Source: Phycisphaerae bacterium (lineage in GTDB: Bacteria > Planctomycetota > Phycisphaerae > Phycisphaerales > SM1A02). Taken from it: a DNA stretch of 43,579 bases. The position numbers and the translations under genes are program-made. Within the stretch, counting starts at the first letter, position 1. Every line of letters begins with the position of its first letter. The notes beneath the pieces are model-generated. The model was not told where the DNA came from. It searched no databases and worked only from the letters and a program-made list of their open reading frames with translations. Positions 23,878-32,565 of this stretch are shown here, one piece after another. The DNA is taken from positions 1 through 43,579 of the forward strand of contig JABJDN010000080.1 in assembly GCA_018665385.1 (NCBI GenBank). The letters run 5' to 3'.

Positions 23878-24168
23878 CTTGCCACTCTTTTTGCGAACGT
23901 CGCAATACAGAGTTTGGCGTCACTTGGCCTCAGTCGTAGCTTTGCTGCGACGCAGCGGAAGGAGTTTCCCGTTGCAAGAAGATGATGAAGAAGAGGCCCA
24001 ACTGCACTGATTTGACCCAACAGGGTTTCAGGAAAGCTTGGGCCCGACCGGAATACATATTCCAAAAATAGTGTTCGTTACAAAACAACAAATGAATATA
24101 CCCGCAGCATGTGCAACGGGTACGAGATATCAGAGATAGGGCTATGCAAGCCCGAATGGTGTAGAACA
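23878..24168 (+). other. Hairpin-rich untranslated region upstream of fusA (candidate structured leader or small RNA)
   Basis: This is the only gene-free stretch above 300 bases. It holds a string of inverted repeats: TTGCGA/TCGCAA (23891-23905), GCTGC/GCAGC (23944-23956), GGCCCAA/TTGGGCC (23995-24044) enclosing CTGA..CCC/GGG..TCAG (24007-24031), GGAAT/ATTCC (24050-24063), ACCCG/CGGGT (24099-24121) and GGGCT/AGCCC (24139-24153). No T-tract terminator follows. No tRNA, tmRNA, RNase P or SRP RNA signature was recognised. It could be a cis-regulatory leader controlling EF-G or contain an independent small RNA; the sequence alone does not decide. Confidence 0.5.
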
Positions 24169-26280
24169 ATGGAAAAAAATCTAGCATTAACAAGAAACAT
24201 CGGCATTTGCGCTCACATTGACGCTGGTAAAACAACTGTCACAGAACGCATCCTGTATTACACAGGCAAGAGTTACAAAATTGGCGAAGTGCACGAAGGC
24301 ACTGCAACAATGGACTTCCTTGAAGAAGAACAAGAACGCGGCATTACTATTCAGTCCGCGGCTACTACTTGTCCATGGGAATACGACGGTGACGAATACA
24401 CCGTTAACTTGATTGATACTCCCGGGCACGTTGACTTCACAATCGAAGTTGAACGATCCATGCGAGTTCTCGATGGAGCGGTTGCTGTATTCGACGGCAA
24501 AGAAGGTGTTGAAGCGCAATCAGAAACAGTATGGCGTCAAGCTGACAGGTATAACGTTCCACGTCTTTGCCTTATTAACAAAATGGACAAGATTGGTGCT
24601 GACTTTGAATTTAGTTTCGGCACACTTCGTGATCGCTTAGGCGCAAACGCTATCGCAGTTCAACTGCCAATCGGTGCTGGTGATACTTTTGAAGGTATTG
24701 TGGACCTCATTGAGATGAAAGCATACTACTTCGACCAAAGCGACATGGGCGCGGTAGTTGAACAGCGCGATGTTCCAGAAGACATGGTCGATATGGCCCA
24801 AATCTGGCGTCACGATATCATCGAAAAAATTGCTGAACTGGATGATGAACTTACAGAACTTTACCTTGAAGACGAATCTGCAATCACGGAAGCGCAACTG
24901 AAAGCTGCACTTCGTAGAGCAACTATCGAACTTCGTGCGTTCCCAACGTATTGTGGTTCTGCACTAAAAAACATTGGTGTTCAACGCGTATTGAACGGTG
25001 TTATCGAATACCTACCAAACCCTTCTGAAGTTCCAGACGTTCAAGGAACAAACCCACGCGACGAAGACGAAAAACTTACGCGTCCAAATGGCGAAGATGC
25101 GCCATTCTCAGGTCTTGTGTTTAAAGTGGTAAGTGACTCACATGGTGACTTAACGTATGTACGAGTGTACTCCGGCCGCCTTGAAAAAGGCAGCCGAGTT
25201 CTTAACCCAGGCAATGGTCGCAAAGAAAACGTATCTCGAATTTACGAAATGCACGCGAAAGATCGCGACTCATTAGACTTTGCAGGTGCGGGTTCAATCG
25301 TTGCTGTTATTGGCTTGAAAAATTCGGTAACTGGTGACACGCTTTGTGATATTAACGACCCAATTATCCTTGAACGAATGCACTTCCCTGACCCTGTGAT
25401 TTCAATGTCAATTGAACCAATTACAAACGATGATAAGAAAAAACTTGGCGAAGCACTCACTACAATTCGTCGAGAAGACCCGTCATTCCATGCAAATTAC
25501 AATGATGAAACAGGCGAGACTATCATCGCAGGCATGGGTGAACTTCACCTTGAAATCGTGAAGAACAAACTTACACGTGATCTTAAAATTGGCGTAAACG
25601 TTGGTCAGCCACGCGTTTCCTATCGCGAAACGATTACTGGCGCTGCAGAAAATGTTCGCGGTAGATTCGTGAAGCAATCTGGTGGCCGTGGCCAGTTTGG
25701 TGATGTTGTCATGAACGTTCGCCCGATGACTGCTGCAGAAGCAAAAGAGCAAGAATATGTCATGAAAAACGGTGTCGTCTTTATTGATAATATTTCACAC
25801 GGTGCAATCCCACGTGAGTACGTCCCTTCAGTGCAACATGGTGCTCGAAATGCTGCGGCATCAGGCATCCTTGGCGGTTACCCAATGGTAAACGTTTGTG
25901 TTGAGCTCGTTGATGGTTCGTACCACGAAGTTGACTCAAGCCAAGTTGCGTTTGAACAAGCTGGTGCCCTCGGTTTCCGAGAAGCATGTACAAAAGCTGG
26001 ACTCGCTCTTCTTGAACCGATTATGAAAGTTATCATCACTACTCCAGACGAATTTTTCGGCCCAGTGAGTGGCGACCTTTCTAGCCGCCGTGGTCAAATC
26101 AATGACTCTGAACTTCGAGGTATTGTCCGAATCATTAATGCTGAAGTTCCACTTTCAGAAATGTTTGGCTACACCACTGTCCTTCGCGGCATGACTCAAG
26201 GACGCGCTTCAAGCACAATGGAACCTTCTGAGTACCGTTTGATGCCAGAAAATCTTAAGAAAGAAGTTCTTAAAGCATAA
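24169..26280 (+). CDS. fusA: Translation elongation factor G
   Basis: EF-G drives ribosome translocation with GTP. The 703-residue protein shows the G1 P-loop AHIDAGKTT near residue 17, ERGITIQSAATTC (G2/switch I), DTPGHVDF (G3) and NKMDKIGAD (G4), then the EF-G domains II-V including GAIPREYVPSVQHG in domain IV. Length is standard. The start at 24169 (MEKNLALTRN) matches family N-termini; the frame extends 20 codons upstream but that part has no similarity and lies in the leader. No Shine-Dalgarno site precedes it. It is not in the usual str operon with rpsL/rpsG/tuf but stands alone behind its own promoter and terminator. Confidence 0.97.
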   Translation: MEKNLALTRNIGICAHIDAGKTTVTERILYYTGKSYKIGEVHEGTATMDFLEEEQERGITIQSAATTCPWEYDGDEYTVNLIDTPGHVDFTIEVERSMRVLDGAVAVFDGKEGVEAQSETVWRQADRYNVPRLCLINKMDKIGADFEFSFGTLRDRLGANAIAVQLPIGAGDTFEGIVDLIEMKAYYFDQSDMGAVVEQRDVPEDMVDMAQIWRHDIIEKIAELDDELTELYLEDESAITEAQLKAALRRATIELRAFPTYCGSALKNIGVQRVLNGVIEYLPNPSEVPDVQGTNPRDEDEKLTRPNGEDAPFSGLVFKVVSDSHGDLTYVRVYSGRLEKGSRVLNPGNGRKENVSRIYEMHAKDRDSLDFAGAGSIVAVIGLKNSVTGDTLCDINDPIILERMHFPDPVISMSIEPITNDDKKKLGEALTTIRREDPSFHANYNDETGETIIAGMGELHLEIVKNKLTRDLKIGVNVGQPRVSYRETITGAAENVRGRFVKQSGGRGQFGDVVMNVRPMTAAEAKEQEYVMKNGVVFIDNISHGAIPREYVPSVQHGARNAAASGILGGYPMVNVCVELVDGSYHEVDSSQVAFEQAGALGFREACTKAGLALLEPIMKVIITTPDEFFGPVSGDLSSRRGQINDSELRGIVRIINAEVPLSEMFGYTTVLRGMTQGRASSTMEPSEYRLMPENLKKEVLKA

Positions 26281-26298
26281 CGTAGTATATATCTAACA

Positions 26299-26338
26299 AG
26301 GACCGCAAATGGCTTCAACCATCTGCGGTCCTTTTTTT
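26299..26338 (+). terminator. Rho-independent terminator of fusA
   Basis: AGGACCGCA (26299-26307) pairs with TGCGGTCCT (26324-26332); an inner ATGG/CCAT extends the stem. It is followed by a run of T. Confidence 0.93.
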
Positions 26339-26340
26339 AT

Positions 26341-26409
26341 ACCTCTGTGGCCACCTCAGAGGTAGACACAGAGGGATGCACAGAGGTTACCTCAGAGGTT
26401 ACCTCTGTG
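26341..26409. repeat. Compound palindromic element after fusA
   Basis: The 69 bp are made of a few related words: ACCTCTGTG at 26341 and 26401, CACAGAGG at 26367 and 26379, and the palindrome ACCTCAGAGGT at 26353 and 26389. They fold as two adjacent hairpins with opposite outer arms, each with the same small palindrome at its centre. It directly follows the fusA terminator. It resembles a REP/BIME-type element; nothing codes here. Confidence 0.85.
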
Positions 26410-26488
26410 TCAGCGAAAAAATGAAATGAGAATTTTTTCTACTGCCTGCGGTTCGGTAGCATTGCAGCACAAATTATGCAACTAGATA

Positions 26489-26494
26489 TACACT
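26489..26494 (+). promoter_or_regulatory. -10 box of ribD (leaderless type)
   Basis: TACACT ends exactly 7 nt before the ribD ATG at 26502; no Shine-Dalgarno site. Confidence 0.4.
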
Positions 26495-26501
26495 ACTGAA
26501 C

Positions 26502-27566
26502 ATGACTGCTGACGAAGAACGAAGCTTACTCCACCAAGCCGTACGCCTTGCTGAACAAGGCCATGGAACTGCTGAACCAAACCCATTGGTTGGCTGTATT
26601 ATCGTCAACCAATCTAACGACATCGTCGGCGAAGGCTTTCATGAGCGATTCGGTGAAGGGCACGCCGAAGTCAACGCTTTGCTCATGGCTGGAACAGATG
26701 CCCGCGGTGCCACGGCTTTCGTGACCCTTGCGCCTTGCAATCATCAAGGCAAGACACCGCCCTGCTCTCAAGCACTCATTGACGCTGGGATAGCGAAAGT
26801 TGTCATCGGCGCGTCTGACCCACACGAAGAAGCCAGCGGAGGCATACAGAAGCTTAAAGACTCTGGCGTTGAAGTGACACTCTTAGAAGACGAGCTATGC
26901 TGTGAATTGTTAGCACCGTTTGCACAAAAATTCACAACAGGGCTCCCATGGATTACTTGCAAGTGGGCCCAAAGCAGAAATGGTTCACTCGAAACGCCAA
27001 GTGGAGATTCTCCATGGATTAGTTCCGCTGAAAGCCAGCAACTAGTGCATGAAGAACGTGGTTGCATTGATGCAATAATTGTAGGGGTTGGCACAGTCAT
27101 AGAAGATAATCCTTCGCTCACCGTACGCAATGCAACTCAGCACCGAACCCCAGTACGAGTTGTCGTTGACCCGATGCTTCGATCTCCACAAGAAAATGCT
27201 ATTTTTGATTCTCAAGCTCCAACAATCATCGCTTGCAAAGAAGGTGTGAACACATCGGCATTCACTGCGTGCCCCATAATTCAACTTCCACATACAAATG
27301 GCGTAATGGACTTACAACCTTTATGCAAGCATCTTGCTCGAGAGTACGATGCGACACACGTAATGGCTGAAGGCGGTGCTACGCTGTTCTCTCACATCTT
27401 TTCACAAAATCTTGCAAACGAACTATGGGTGTTCGTTGCGCCGTCCGTTTCTGCAGAAGAACCGATAGTAAATATGAATACTCTTGTAGAACAACTAGAC
27501 ACTTCACTATTGCACACTGATACGTGTGGAACAGACACCGTGAACAGATATAAAGTTAACGGATAA
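26502..27566 (+). CDS. ribD: Bifunctional riboflavin biosynthesis deaminase/reductase
   Basis: RibD deaminates the pyrimidine intermediate and then reduces its ribose side chain in riboflavin synthesis. In the 354-residue protein, the N-terminal zinc deaminase shows PNPLVGCIIV, HAEVNALL (zinc His and proton-shuttling Glu, near residue 52) and APCNHQGKTPPC (zinc cysteines, near 78-87). The C-terminal reductase has WITCKWAQSRNG, DAIIVGVGTVIEDNPSLTVR and HVMAEGGATL. The order and length are standard. The last 11 bp overlap the convergent DUF4340 gene. No other rib gene lies in the window. Confidence 0.95.
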   Translation: MTADEERSLLHQAVRLAEQGHGTAEPNPLVGCIIVNQSNDIVGEGFHERFGEGHAEVNALLMAGTDARGATAFVTLAPCNHQGKTPPCSQALIDAGIAKVVIGASDPHEEASGGIQKLKDSGVEVTLLEDELCCELLAPFAQKFTTGLPWITCKWAQSRNGSLETPSGDSPWISSAESQQLVHEERGCIDAIIVGVGTVIEDNPSLTVRNATQHRTPVRVVVDPMLRSPQENAIFDSQAPTIIACKEGVNTSAFTACPIIQLPHTNGVMDLQPLCKHLAREYDATHVMAEGGATLFSHIFSQNLANELWVFVAPSVSAEEPIVNMNTLVEQLDTSLLHTDTCGTDTVNRYKVNG

Positions 27567-28851
27567 ACGGCTCAAGATACGTTATTGATTCTGGCACGTG
27601 CAAACGCAAAACGTTATCACCATTCTCTACAATCAAACCGCCTTCTTGCGATTGTGCAATACGAACCGTGTCAAGCGGCAACCTATCGTATCCGATCAAC
27701 GTTACCGTAGCCAATTCTTGTGAACGAGGATACTCACCAATAGAAACCTGTGGCGGTTTAGTCTCAAGAAGCCAAACGAGTAAGGAGTCCACTGCATTTG
27801 ATGATTGCATTTCACCATCACTATTCACCCATGTATCTAGGTTTCGTTCGAACAGTAGTTCCTTGCCGTTTGAACGGACAACGAATTGTTTTATGTCGAA
27901 TTTTGAAACAGCACTGCCAGTTGCATCAACATATATTTCAGCTGCAGGAAACAATTGCGATAATGAATCCCATTGCACTTTGCAAACGACTGGACGACCT
28001 TCCATCATGACGTACCTATCTTGCGAACCAGCAGAAACTCTTCCGCCTACAAGTAACGTGTACGAAACACCGTCACTGTTCTCGACTGTGAAAGTCGCGA
28101 CAGGGTTATGCAAACCAAATAGTGCTAAGTCATCCGGTTCATCTAATACATACGATCCAATTCTTGCTGCAGCTAGCCGACCGATCCACTCTGTAATAAT
28201 TCCCTGATCGACTCTAGCCGAAACAGGCTCAAGCATTTTCCATTGCCCGCTCGTTCTATCAAGAAGCAACCGATCGCCATTCACAACTCTGCTAATTCGA
28301 ACGCCATCGATTGCAAAGTCTGGGAATACCCGAACATCGCGCCAGAATGTATCGTCCATATCGAGCGCAAAACGATGCAACGACTGGTCAATGAGAACAG
28401 CACTCTTGTCATGTAGTCTCGCATACGCTCTACCGCCAAGAGTTTTCCTGCCTAATTGAATAGTCAAAGATTCAGTCCCGTCAAACAACGTAATTGAATT
28501 GGCGCCTTCTCCAAGACCAATAGAATCATCAGCACTCTGCAATTCAAGAATCCCAAGTTGTTGCACACCCTGTACTGTTTTAACAAGTCTATGCATTGAC
28601 ACAGAATCTAGGCGCACAGAAAAGGGTTGTACTTGCCACCAAGTTCCATCCTTACGTTCCATCGAAATCGTTTTTCCATTTTTTTGTATCGAAATTGCAT
28701 GTACCGAATCGAATGCAAACGCATCGTCTTGGATAAAGTCGACAACTGCAGAAATGTTCGCCGTGTTCGTAGAAGTGCGAATTGCAAATGCGGTAAAGCA
28801 AGATATAACTGCCACGACACACAAAATGAGTACGTCTCTTGTCGGAATCAT
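27556..28851 (-). CDS. DUF4340 domain protein of a GldG-type ABC locus
   Basis: A 431-residue protein with an N-terminal membrane anchor (VLILCVVAVISCFTAFAI) and an otherwise extracytoplasmic body. Two DUF4340-type stretches can be seen: MERKDGTWWQVQPFSVRLD (residues ~59-77) and LLLDRTSGQWKMLEPVSARVD (~196-216), with the typical W-x-hydrophobic-x-x-P-x-x-x-x-A/R-x-D pattern, and EYPRSQELATVTL later. The family commonly lies beside GldF/GldG ABC genes, as here; its job is unknown. The ATG overlaps the stop of the fused permease gene by 4 bp, so it is the last gene of a three-gene operon. Its end overlaps ribD by 11 bp. Confidence 0.8.
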   Translation of the reverse strand: MIPTRDVLILCVVAVISCFTAFAIRTSTNTANISAVVDFIQDDAFAFDSVHAISIQKNGKTISMERKDGTWWQVQPFSVRLDSVSMHRLVKTVQGVQQLGILELQSADDSIGLGEGANSITLFDGTESLTIQLGRKTLGGRAYARLHDKSAVLIDQSLHRFALDMDDTFWRDVRVFPDFAIDGVRISRVVNGDRLLLDRTSGQWKMLEPVSARVDQGIITEWIGRLAAARIGSYVLDEPDDLALFGLHNPVATFTVENSDGVSYTLLVGGRVSAGSQDRYVMMEGRPVVCKVQWDSLSQLFPAAEIYVDATGSAVSKFDIKQFVVRSNGKELLFERNLDTWVNSDGEMQSSNAVDSLLVWLLETKPPQVSIGEYPRSQELATVTLIGYDRLPLDTVRIAQSQEGGLIVENGDNVLRLHVPESITYLEPFIR

Positions 28852-31526
28852 GCATGCCTCCTCATTGAAGTCACGCTAGCGGCTGACAGCAAGACAATCG
28901 GTATGCCAACAATTAAAACGACAGACCACACCATATATGCAGTAGTAGATAATCCTGTAACCCTGTTTGTTTGTTGCCCTATCGGACTTGGCGATATCCA
29001 ATCATCTAATCCTGAAAGCCATTCCACCGAAGCCAAAAGCAATTCACTGTTGCCAGGATTGACCATGGCAACTTGATTTCCACCAAAAGACATCGCTCGG
29101 TCAGCTGCCCATGAAAGTAGCCAACCACCTGAACCAACGACAACCGCCCTCGCGCCGCCATGGTGCTCAACCGCGGTTGCAACGGAAACAGGCTCAGTAA
29201 TCGCTTTGATTGCATCGAAATCTGTGGAGTCACGTTCCCACTGCTCGTCCATCCAGCGGTCTTCCGTGGGGAATACTTGCAGCAATGAAACACCGCCAGA
29301 AATGCCAATTGGCAACGGCATAAACATTGGTCTGCCATCTACTGCGCGTGCTATAAGGTGTTCACCTTCTGTTGTATGAATCATTTGGCCACGTTGAATG
29401 CCTAAAGCGTTTTGCCCGGTTGCGACTCGCTCTGCTACAACATGTTTTGTATCAGCCGTCACGCCAATCGATTCAGCCAATGCGCTCCATGGATCCTTTT
29501 GACCATAGCGAGGTAAAAGACTGGGCTGTAGGTTTAACAAAACCGGTTCATTGCCCGCAAGCAATCCACGGGTTGAGTCTAGAAGTCGTTGTTCGCGTTC
29601 CGTTGGTGCCAAGCCCGCCCTGCTTGATGGGGGAATGACTACCCATACGACTGGCCCGGAATCAATTGTTGGCCGAGGGCCATCGAACGGGACCCATTCT
29701 TGAACTCTAAAACGGCTCGTTTCAAGAAGTCCTCGCACAGCGCGAACATCAACATTATTTTGCTGTTTCCTGAGCAATGATTTTTTCTCTGCGTGTACAA
29801 ATACGACCGTTGGCATTTTGTCGTATTGCAAGGAGCGCATTGCAGAAGAAATTATTTGTTCGCCACGAAATCGTAGGTCAATTGCAATTGTTTTCGATCC
29901 ACCAATATTCTTTGGAAACAACATGCTTGCGGGAATAAGTGTGCCGCGAGTTGGCGAAAGAATTAAAGCGCCTTCTCCAACTGCGAGTTGGCTTGCGAGT
30001 TGACCAATTTCTAAAGAACCAAGGCGTCTCAAATCGTCATTAACTTTTGCAAGACGCAACGCAGTGTTATCAAACGAAACCACTTCGTTTTTACAAATTG
30101 CAGAAATGGACGCAGTCCGTGTTTGCGACAACCACATTGCAACTTCCGCTAGCTCGCTTGACCACTGGCCTGACGCTGCAACAAGAATATCTCTTGCAAG
30201 GCCAATTTTGGGGAGTGGTTGCCCTTCATGGACTTCCAATGCTTTATACACCTCGTCTAGAATGACTCCGCCTTCGGAACCTACTAACGCTAGCGCATCT
30301 GCCAATGTACGGAGAGTTTCTTGTTCATCGGTTGTTGATTCCATTTGAGAAAGTGATTCTGCCCATGCGGAAGTACTTAATGCAAATGTCATGAAGGTCG
30401 AAAACTCTTCCACTCCAATATGAATTGCACGCTCTGCAACTTCCAATTCGCTTCCGTATAAAGAAACCAATTCTTGCAATAGAGCCTCGTACTTTTGGAT
30501 TGAAGAAGGATTAGTAGGGTCAATTCGTTCAACTTGTATGAAATCAGAAGCATCTTCGTACCTTCGAAGGACTTCGTCTACTTGCCGTACTACGGGTTTC
30601 GGCGTAGTTGCCTCATCGAGTAGAACGACAATTTTCCATGGCTCATCTATTGTTTCAAGGAAATTTGAGGATTGCTCGCTTAAGGTATATGCGCGTGACC
30701 CAGTTGCATCAAGACGAATACGCCCACGCTCATGCAGCGCAATGCTATTCACTGCAACTAACGAAACGAGTAGCAAAGCGATGCAAGAAACAAGTTTCAC
30801 TAATGAAAACGAGGGTTTTCTTGTTCGTTCAATAGCTATGATTGCAAGCCAACCCGAAGCGATTGCAATGGATGCGAAATACACAATGTTTGCTGTATCA
30901 ACGAGACCAATCGAAAATGGTGCGCTTCGAAGTTCAGGATCTAAAGCGAAAAAGAAATCCGCAAATCTAGTTGGGACATACGAAGGCAACACTTTCATTG
31001 CCAAAGAAAGCGTGAGCCATATAAACGCTGTTACTAAGTACGCGACTGTTTGTGAAGTTGTGCACGCAGATACGACCAAACCAGTACCCATGACTGCACT
31101 CCCAAGCAACAATAGTCCTAGGTAACCGCTTGCAACCGCGCCGTAATCTACCGTCGAGTACAACTCTGCTACTAACACAAGTGGAAATGTTGTCGCAAGC
31201 ACTAAACACAAAAACAAAAGGGAAGATAAAAATTTACCCTTTCCTAATTGGAATGAGGACACAGGAGATGCAAGAAGCACTTCCCATGTGCCCGCCTTGC
31301 GTTCTTCCGCAATCAACCGCATCGTAATGGCTGGGCAAAGCAGTAGCAGAAGCCATGTAGCAAACGAAAACATAGGCTGAAAAGAGGCGACTGCATTTGG
31401 GGATAGTATTTTTGCCATGAACACAATACTGCACGCGAACGAGAAAAGCGAAGCCACGATTGCGCCAGTAGGTACAACGAGAAGTGTGCGAGCATCTCGA
31501 AGACAAATCGAAATAATTTTTTTCAT
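28848..31526 (-). CDS. ABC transporter permease fused to a GldG-like domain (GldFG-type)
   Basis: The 892-residue protein joins two functions usually on separate genes. Residues ~1-240 form an ABC-2-type permease like GldF: about six helices, with AEERKAGTWEVLLASPVS between helices 2 and 3, which is characteristic. From about residue 270 a GldG-like part follows: IRLDATGSRAYTLSEQS, FLETIDEPWKIVVLLDE, a long outside domain with AIDLRFRGEQIISSA near 545, and a last helix near 860-885. GldG-like proteins form the periplasmic part of ABC complexes, first described for Bacteroidetes gliding; in other bacteria the cargo is unknown. It overlaps the ATPase gene and the DUF4340 gene by 4 bp each. Confidence 0.82.
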   Translation of the reverse strand: MKKIISICLRDARTLLVVPTGAIVASLFSFACSIVFMAKILSPNAVASFQPMFSFATWLLLLLCPAITMRLIAEERKAGTWEVLLASPVSSFQLGKGKFLSSLLFLCLVLATTFPLVLVAELYSTVDYGAVASGYLGLLLLGSAVMGTGLVVSACTTSQTVAYLVTAFIWLTLSLAMKVLPSYVPTRFADFFFALDPELRSAPFSIGLVDTANIVYFASIAIASGWLAIIAIERTRKPSFSLVKLVSCIALLLVSLVAVNSIALHERGRIRLDATGSRAYTLSEQSSNFLETIDEPWKIVVLLDEATTPKPVVRQVDEVLRRYEDASDFIQVERIDPTNPSSIQKYEALLQELVSLYGSELEVAERAIHIGVEEFSTFMTFALSTSAWAESLSQMESTTDEQETLRTLADALALVGSEGGVILDEVYKALEVHEGQPLPKIGLARDILVAASGQWSSELAEVAMWLSQTRTASISAICKNEVVSFDNTALRLAKVNDDLRRLGSLEIGQLASQLAVGEGALILSPTRGTLIPASMLFPKNIGGSKTIAIDLRFRGEQIISSAMRSLQYDKMPTVVFVHAEKKSLLRKQQNNVDVRAVRGLLETSRFRVQEWVPFDGPRPTIDSGPVVWVVIPPSSRAGLAPTEREQRLLDSTRGLLAGNEPVLLNLQPSLLPRYGQKDPWSALAESIGVTADTKHVVAERVATGQNALGIQRGQMIHTTEGEHLIARAVDGRPMFMPLPIGISGGVSLLQVFPTEDRWMDEQWERDSTDFDAIKAITEPVSVATAVEHHGGARAVVVGSGGWLLSWAADRAMSFGGNQVAMVNPGNSELLLASVEWLSGLDDWISPSPIGQQTNRVTGLSTTAYMVWSVVLIVGIPIVLLSAASVTSMRRHA

Positions 31527-32416
31527 CCCTGCTCCTCAACACCATGTATTACATCTAAATACATCGTTTCGAGTGACTTCTCAGTTGGTTGCAATAACCG
31601 AAGCGTACCGCCCTGCTCTTGAACACGAGCAAAAATGACTTCGGCTTCAAGGTGCATTTCGCACCGCACCCAACCATCATCAAGAGTTTCTATTGTTTCT
31701 GCACCAATTGATTGTGCAATCTCAATAGAAGAGATTTCAACAATTTGCGATTCGTTCCTAGTCGTAGTATTGCAATTAAAAGTTGTTACGAGTTTTCCGT
31801 GATTAATGATTGTTATCGAATCGCAAGAACGTTCAACTTCTCCTAAATGGTGTGATGAATACAGTACCGCAGCATGTTGCGATACTTCTTTCAAAAGTGC
31901 ATGAAACGAAACCCGTTGCATTGGGTCAAGCCCTGTAGATGGCTCATCAAGTACAAGCAACTTTGGCTCGTGAAGCAATGCCGATGCAAGGGCCACTCTC
32001 TGCCGATACCCTCGCGACAGAGAACCTATGGGCTTCCTGAGCACATCTTGAATATCACATTTTTCTGCCCATTTTAAAATTGTCCGTGCAGTATCCTTGC
32101 GTTTGATTCCATAGAGCGATGCCATCGATGCCAAAAATTCAATGGGCAGCATCTCAAGGGGCAATGGTGCGCCTTCTGGAACATAGCCAAGCGACTGCTT
32201 TGCTGCAGTAGGATTTTTGACAAGGTCAATTCCATTAATGTGAATGCTGCCAGAACTTGGTGCTAAAACTCCACTTATCATTCGAATTGTCGTAGATTTA
32301 CCCGCCCCGTTAGGTCCTAAAAGACCAACTATTTGCCCACAGTCGACAGAAAGGTCAATACCAGCAACCGCTGATATCGAGCCAAATTTTCTTGTTGCCT
32401 GTCGAACTTGCAGCAT
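31523..32416 (-). CDS. ABC transporter ATP-binding protein (GldA-like)
   Basis: The 297-residue ATPase has Walker A GPNGAGKST (near residue 36), the Q-loop region, the signature LSRGYRQRVALASAL, Walker B LLVLDEPSTGLD and the switch His in YSSHHLGEVE. It belongs to the ABC-2 exporter ATPases (CcmA/GldA-like), and the C-terminal ~80 residues form the regulatory extension of that group. It would power the fused permease encoded directly downstream. The start at 32416 (MLQVRQATRKFG) is where ABC homology begins; the frame stays open 61 codons further but those residues are unlike the family. No Shine-Dalgarno site is seen. Confidence 0.9.
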   Translation of the reverse strand: MLQVRQATRKFGSISAVAGIDLSVDCGQIVGLLGPNGAGKSTTIRMISGVLAPSSGSIHINGIDLVKNPTAAKQSLGYVPEGAPLPLEMLPIEFLASMASLYGIKRKDTARTILKWAEKCDIQDVLRKPIGSLSRGYRQRVALASALLHEPKLLVLDEPSTGLDPMQRVSFHALLKEVSQHAAVLYSSHHLGEVERSCDSITIINHGKLVTTFNCNTTTRNESQIVEISSIEIAQSIGAETIETLDDGWVRCEMHLEAEVIFARVQEQGGTLRLLQPTEKSLETMYLDVIHGVEEQG

Positions 32417-32565
32417 GGAAGGGGTAGGGTCGCACAAATGAACCGCCACGTGTGCTGCTTTTAGCCAAAGTACGTAACTTTGTAAAGCCAAAAAGGCTAA
32501 TTCTCCGATGCAATCGGGATTGCATCTGTGCGAAATGAGAGTACCCTTTGAACATAGGAACCGTA

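Noticed and set aside
23878..24050. SRP RNA, 6S RNA, tmRNA or RNase P RNA before fusA
   Set aside because: None of the defining sequence signatures of these RNAs was found, only generic hairpins.
24109..24168. An in-frame ATG 20 codons upstream of fusA
   Set aside because: The extra residues have no EF-G similarity and lie within a hairpin-rich leader; family proteins start at MEKN-like positions.
26341..26409. A CRISPR-like or tandem repeat array
   Set aside because: The repeated words are inverted and contiguous with no spacers of uniform length.
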